From the NCBI RefSeq assembly GCF_027596085.1, contig NC_072450.1, forward strand, positions 28,251,223 through 28,315,222: a DNA stretch of 64,000 nt. Reading direction: 5' to 3'. The stretch's first letter is position 1; each line of letters opens with the position of its first letter. The notes under the pieces were generated by a model. The model saw nothing but the letters and a program-made list of their open reading frames with translations, was not told the DNA's origin and did not search any database. The position numbers and the translations under genes are program-made. Shown in pieces: positions 59,388 to 64,000 of this stretch. The stretch is from Anoplopoma fimbria. Lineage: Eukaryota > Chordata > Actinopteri > Perciformes > Anoplopomatidae.

Positions 59388-60595
59388 TTAGCAGTTGGTG
59401 TATCTCCTGACTGGACTACTCGTACACTTGTAACTGGCTGCAGAGCACTAAGCTTCTTCTTCCTGCCTCATTAGCACAGTTCAATTCCCCGTTATTAATG
59501 TGTGTTATTAATGTGTTCTGTAACGTTTAACCTTTCTAACAAAACTTCATCTTTGGTTTCAGTATACCAGGAGGGGCTTCATGTCTATCCTGATACTGTC
59601 CTTCTGGAGACCAGTAAAGACTGTGTTCTGCACTAGACTAGTGCTGGGTCATATATATATATTAATCGAGTATGGGAAGGATTAGGTGGGTTTTTTCCAC
59701 CCAAGTAGCTTTTTAATCCTTGACTACAGTATCAACTATCTAACTATTCTATCTCAGGATAACCTTTGTTTAGTTCATTGCCCGTTTGAAGGAAAAGGCA
59801 GGAAAATGTCAGTTCATCTTACAGCCTGGTAAGACTGTTTTACCATAGATTACGAAATTGTCGTGCCAGTATGGGTTGGGCTGCGGCTCCGCACTGGCTG
59901 AGGGCTGGCAGTGTTTTGAGGCTGTCGAGGACTTATATACACTTTATTACACTCTACAAAATGTAACTAAATAACTGAAAACGTTCCATAAACGCTCTTG
60001 AGAATTTTAACCTGTTATTGAATTATTACAGTCAAGTTAACACTTGTATAATATCGACAACATAACTACAAAATGGGGAGAAAAAAATCATGAGTGATTC
60101 GGTGTATTCATTCAAAATTAATGTTTTAACGTTATTTAAAATTTGGTTTTAGTCCATCCATAAGAATGATTACTCATGAATTTATGACCTTTTAGAACTC
60201 ACGACAGATTATTTGAAACCTTTTTTAACCCAGTGAAAAACAATGAGTCTTTTACACTTTGGTTTTTTTGTATGGAAAAATCTAACAAAATATAATGCAG
60301 TTGAAGAGGTTCTGGTCAGAAGATTTAGTTACCTTCGGACTGAGCCGGGCTTTATACTAAGCTAATCTTTTCATATAACTCTCTGTAAAAAACACAGGAA
60401 GAGCATCCGTTTCCCAGATTTAACACGCATTGCAGTGGTACAAGGCCAAGCAATGCAGGTTGTGGTGTAACCACCACTGATACAAAGCAAATGACAGAGG
60501 GGCTGGAACGAGTCAATCGGGAGGTCAGGAATTAACTTCATCGCTCTTATCTGGACATTGCTGCAGTGATGGGGGAGATGGGGGGGGAATAACAG
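59388..60595. other. Non-coding, nothing specific seen
   Basis: Includes a (TA)n run near 59,650 and 'gccgggctttatactaagct' near 60,342, which resembles a word of the 57.9-kb repeat family. Confidence 0.35.
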
Positions 60596-60599
60596 CCAT

Positions 60600-60770
60600 G
60601 AAACACACAAGCCATCAGCAGCTGAGGGACAGCCTCAATTGGAAATGTCCATATTAGGCAATATGCAAATGCAGTTGATGGTGTTGTAAATTCGGTGGAG
60701 GTGACAGCAAACAACATCTCAGCGGCGATGATTAAAGTGGGAATGCTTTAAAAAAGGGAGAGGAAGGGAG
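60600..60770. promoter_or_regulatory. Candidate enhancer-like block with octamer
   Basis: Contains caatatgcaaatgcagttga (POU octamer core) near 60,660 and gcggcgatgattaaagtggg near 60,722 in complex unique sequence. Confidence 0.3.
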
Positions 60771-61034
60771 GAGGGGGAGGCGGGGGCAGTAATGAGGGGG
60801 TGCAGAGGGGGAGATAACCATCGACTGAGGCCTGGACCTCAGCGCGAAACAAGCGCCAGCCTTCCACTGTTGGGGGGTGGGGTGCTGTGGCTTCCTTCCC
60901 CTCAATCACCGTGTCAATAGCTGTCATTCCTCAACCACCCGTCCGTTGCTGCGTTAGTGTACTCTCACCACGACAAACTTAGCAACCATCATCCACTGAC
61001 CTTCCTGCTGGTGACTGTCCTCCTGGGCTGGCCT

Positions 61035-61035
<1 letters not shown>

Positions 61036-61100
<65 letters not shown>
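61036..61100 (+). repeat. (CA)n microsatellite
   Basis: A pure CA array of about 65 bases. Confidence 0.98.
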
Positions 61101-61106
<6 letters not shown>

Positions 61107-61238
61107 ACATATCATTATCAAGACCTCAAAACACAGACGGATATTGCACCGAAAAGGTTACAGGCATTCAGCAGCTCAGGAGTCTGGGGCCTGAAATAAA
61201 TATTCTATATATTAATAATGAATGAATGGCATTTTGGG

Positions 61239-61242
<4 letters not shown>

Positions 61243-61295
<53 letters not shown>
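61243..61295 (+). repeat. (GT)n microsatellite
   Basis: A pure GT array of 53 bases, in inverse orientation to the CA array 142 bases upstream. Confidence 0.98.
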
Positions 61296-61296
<1 letters not shown>

Positions 61297-61299
61297 TGT

Positions 61300-62925
61300 T
61301 TGTGTGATTGCATGGGTGGTTTCCGCTATAGGAACCCCGGCTTTACTCGCATTGCGCAGTGCGCCTGATTTCTTGAAAATGTCACAAAACCTGATTTATA
61401 GTCTGTCTTCTAAGTGCATTATTTGAGTTTGACAATCTTAATCATTCACACTTCCCGCATACTCACATATTTTTTTTTCCTTCCCTCTCTTTTCTTCGCC
61501 CGTCATGGTTTATTGAAATATAAAAATAAGTGGTAGAAGGGGGCCCCCCCCGGAGCGGTATCAAAATGTCAGGTTTGTACTTACAGCCCGGTGCTGTTGG
61601 ACAGGGTCAAGGGCTTCAATTATTTGTGTACGTACAAGCCCGGTGCTACATGAAAGGTTATGTCACCCGCCGGCTGTTTACTCCTGAACACTAGAAGGTA
61701 ACCAATGCACTGCTTCGCCATAAACTGCACTGATATGGAACCGATACAGTAGAGAGGCAGGCGGGAAAAAAAAGATCATATTCAAAGCCAATGAGTGAAA
61801 AGGCCAACACAACAACAGCACTGTGCACCTTATTTCTTGCTGGAATAACAGCGTCTTATTCTTGGTATTTTAATGTATTAAGTCATACTCACTTTTATTT
61901 CTTTGCAAAAAGAAAAAAAAGCTTAGGGCACACAAGAGACTGGACAAAGAAATATGTGATGACTAATAGATCATCTGAACACAATCAGAGTGATGTATTG
62001 CCCTTTTTACCATCCTGAGTTTAGAATGATGACATGGAAACCAAGTGACATTAATGACGGGTTGGAGTCCTCTTTCTCTCTCTCCCCCTGCTTTGCCAAC
62101 ACCCACACGAGTCCTCAGTGCCAATAGAGGAGTTCCTGTAAAAAGCCTCGGAGTTATTGGGAGTGATATGAAATTTTCTAAATGTCATTAATTGACACCT
62201 TTTTCTGTAGGAGCTGTCAGTGGGGAGACAGAAAGGTCACAGCTCTGGGGGTGAGATATATATATATATATTTATATATATATATATGAACCTCCCCCTG
62301 CCAGCCCAGTGAGTTATGGCTGTCGTTAACACGAGGGAATGGATGGAGGAGCCACTTCAGAAAGCCTGTATCGATCCCCGTCCCTGCTCCAGAGGAATAA
62401 AAGGGCCTAAATGTGGCACAGGGTTTCCCGGGCAGACACAAAGGGGCTGATGAGCGAGTTCCCCTGTACAAGGTTATTGTATTAGCAAAACAATCTTATT
62501 GTGAGAGAAAATATGACAAAGTTTTGCCCGAACTTTAGGCTTTTTAATTTTGTTCCGAGTAAGAACAAATTGTTATTTTGTTACGTTTTCAAACTCATTT
62601 ATTTTCAACAGTAAATTCTGTTCAAAAGGCCACATAGGCATAACACTGAAGGTGTGGCCTGTGGAGAGCTGCGACCGCTTTTTTTTTTTTCAGTCTTTGG
62701 GCAACCCACATTTTGTAGGAGGTGTTTTTTTTGGCGTACGGTTGTTTTCTTTATGTGTGGTCCTGTGGTATACATATTTTTTTTCAACAAAACTTTTGTG
62801 CACTAACTGAAGAGAACAAGGTTGATTAAACTAAATAGTAAAGTGTGCAAATGCCATTCAACACGCAGTGCCTTCTTGTAGATCGTCTGTGTGAGTTTGT
62901 TAAATAAGAATAAGTGAACAACTTC
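61300..62925. other. Non-coding; possible conserved block near 62.1 kb
   Basis: About 62,110-62,230 is complex sequence with 'taaatgtcattaattgacac' (TAATTG core). A (TA)n run lies at 62,249-62,287. No exon is seen. Confidence 0.3.
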
Positions 62926-62934
62926 CCACATTAA

Positions 62935-63242
62935 GCCTTCAGGTTGAGCATTGGCAATATACCTTCCTTCCTGCTGCTGTCAGGTTGCACAACCAGCTCT
63001 GCTCCCAGTAGACCACACGATACTAATACACTGTGCAATACAATAGTTATAATAGTTTGTCTGTATATATAATATTTCAGTTACTGTGGATTCTTTACTG
63101 TTTTTCACTGTTTTTTTATTGCTCATTTGCTTATTTATAATACTTATTTTGATCTTGTTTGCACTATCCTCTATGCTGTTGTAATCCTGTAAATTTCCCC
63201 GCTGCGGGACTAATAAAGGATTATCTTATCTTATCATATCAT
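62935..63242 (+). repeat. LINE-type 3' end (L2/Rex-like)
   Basis: A T-rich body leads to 'gtaatcctgtaaatttcccc', then gctgcgggactaataaagga and (TTATC) units. 'ctgctgctgtcaggttgcac' near 62,972 fits the last codons and 3' UTR of such elements. Confidence 0.65.
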
Positions 63243-63399
63243 ACATAACATTTTAGGCAGATTCTGTGACAAACATGGAAGACATTGAATGGACTCCAGG
63301 GGAACTTTATATTGCAGGGACAATTATGTTTCTGCTTCATCAATATACCATAGGGTAGATGTTAAATGTTGAATTAATTTCGTTCAAACTAAAGCAAAT

Positions 63400-64000
63400 G
63401 GCCTAATGCCTCGGGAACCACAGTAAAAAGAAAGGACAGGACCTAATAGCACGACCCAGGCAGCAAGGTAAGGTTGAGATAAACGTACTTCGGATCAGGT
63501 TCGGTACACGGGTAGGCAGTCAGTACAGGCAAACAAATCAGGCAGGCAAAAGGAAAAAAACGTAGTTCAGGAAAAAACAAGCAGAGGTATCATAACCAGG
63601 AACATTAGCACTAGGAACATCTCCAGAATGTAAGACACAGAGGACTAAGACAAACAGAGACAGGGGAACACAGGGTTTAAATACACTGGGGAGGTGGAGG
63701 TGATTAAACACAGGTGGATACAATCAACCAAAAAGGCGGGAAATCACACAAAATGTAGGAAGTGAAGGGATCTGAAACGAAAGGTGAGGTAAGTAACACA
63801 AAATAAAACAAAAAATATTGTCAAAAGACAAAAAAAGAAAAACATAACTCAGGAGGCAGGACGAGACATGACAAACACATGTGCTGCACAGGAAAAAGGG
63901 AGGGAAGACCACAAAAGACAGGAAGTCACCCGACACGGGAACACAAGAGGCATTGAACACAATAAAACAGGAAACAAACTAAACCTAAACCAAGATCGTG
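63400..64000 (-). repeat. Possible LTR-element leader or solo-LTR fragment
   Basis: Read on the minus strand, the C/T-rich text with a tttaaaccctgtg (TATA-like) word, ctcctcca-type runs and a tgtttgcctgtactg word resembles the 5' region of fish Gypsy-type elements as I remember them. Ends are not visible and the window stops inside it. Minus-strand frames here are low-complexity. Confidence 0.35.

Overview
The window looks like intronic and intergenic DNA from a teleost (ray-finned) fish. Several things point that way: many long CA/GT microsatellites, remnants of repeat families I know from fish genomes, LINE tails ending in simple repeats, and an intact-looking Ty1/copia element of the kind known in fish (GalEa-like). 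No bacterial gene organisation, rRNA, tRNA or CRISPR array is present. Almost every open frame outside the retrotransposon and one zinc-finger exon is a microsatellite artefact or chance.

The one convincing host coding segment is a C2H2 zinc-finger exon on the + strand at about 20.04 kb. It has a clean splice acceptor and a finger linker split across the intron. Its sequence suggests ZNF536, but this is recognition from memory and not proven. The DNA around it resembles the introns and gene deserts of developmental regulators: several AT-rich, homeodomain/POU/SOX-motif-rich blocks could be conserved non-coding elements (CNEs).

At 14,968-19,584 a complete copia-type LTR retrotransposon is inserted on the minus strand, antisense to the zinc-finger exon. 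It has two identical 214-bp LTRs, a 5-bp target-site duplication, a primer-binding site that pairs with the anticodon region of initiator tRNA-Met, a gag-protease frame, and a 972-codon integrase/RT/RNase H frame in the -1 register. It must be very young.

Layout: 0-14.9 kb, minisatellite, microsatellites, a CTCF-like site, a 21-bp hairpin and CNE-like blocks; 15-19.6 kb, the copia element; 20.0-20.3 kb, the zinc-finger exon; 20.3-33 kb, CNE-like DNA, old repeats and a 1.2-kb degenerate satellite; 33-53 kb, four copies of one dispersed repeat, other old repeats, and the first copy of a ~270-bp non-coding segment (43.4 kb); 53-64 kb, a possible Ig V-like exon, the second copy of that segment (55.3 kb), three LINE-type tails, an unexplained minus-strand ORF pair and an LTR-leader-like end. 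The most interesting non-obvious signals are the duplicated collinear segment at 43.4/55.3 kb, the young copia with half-tRNA priming and split frames, and the Ig-like exon.
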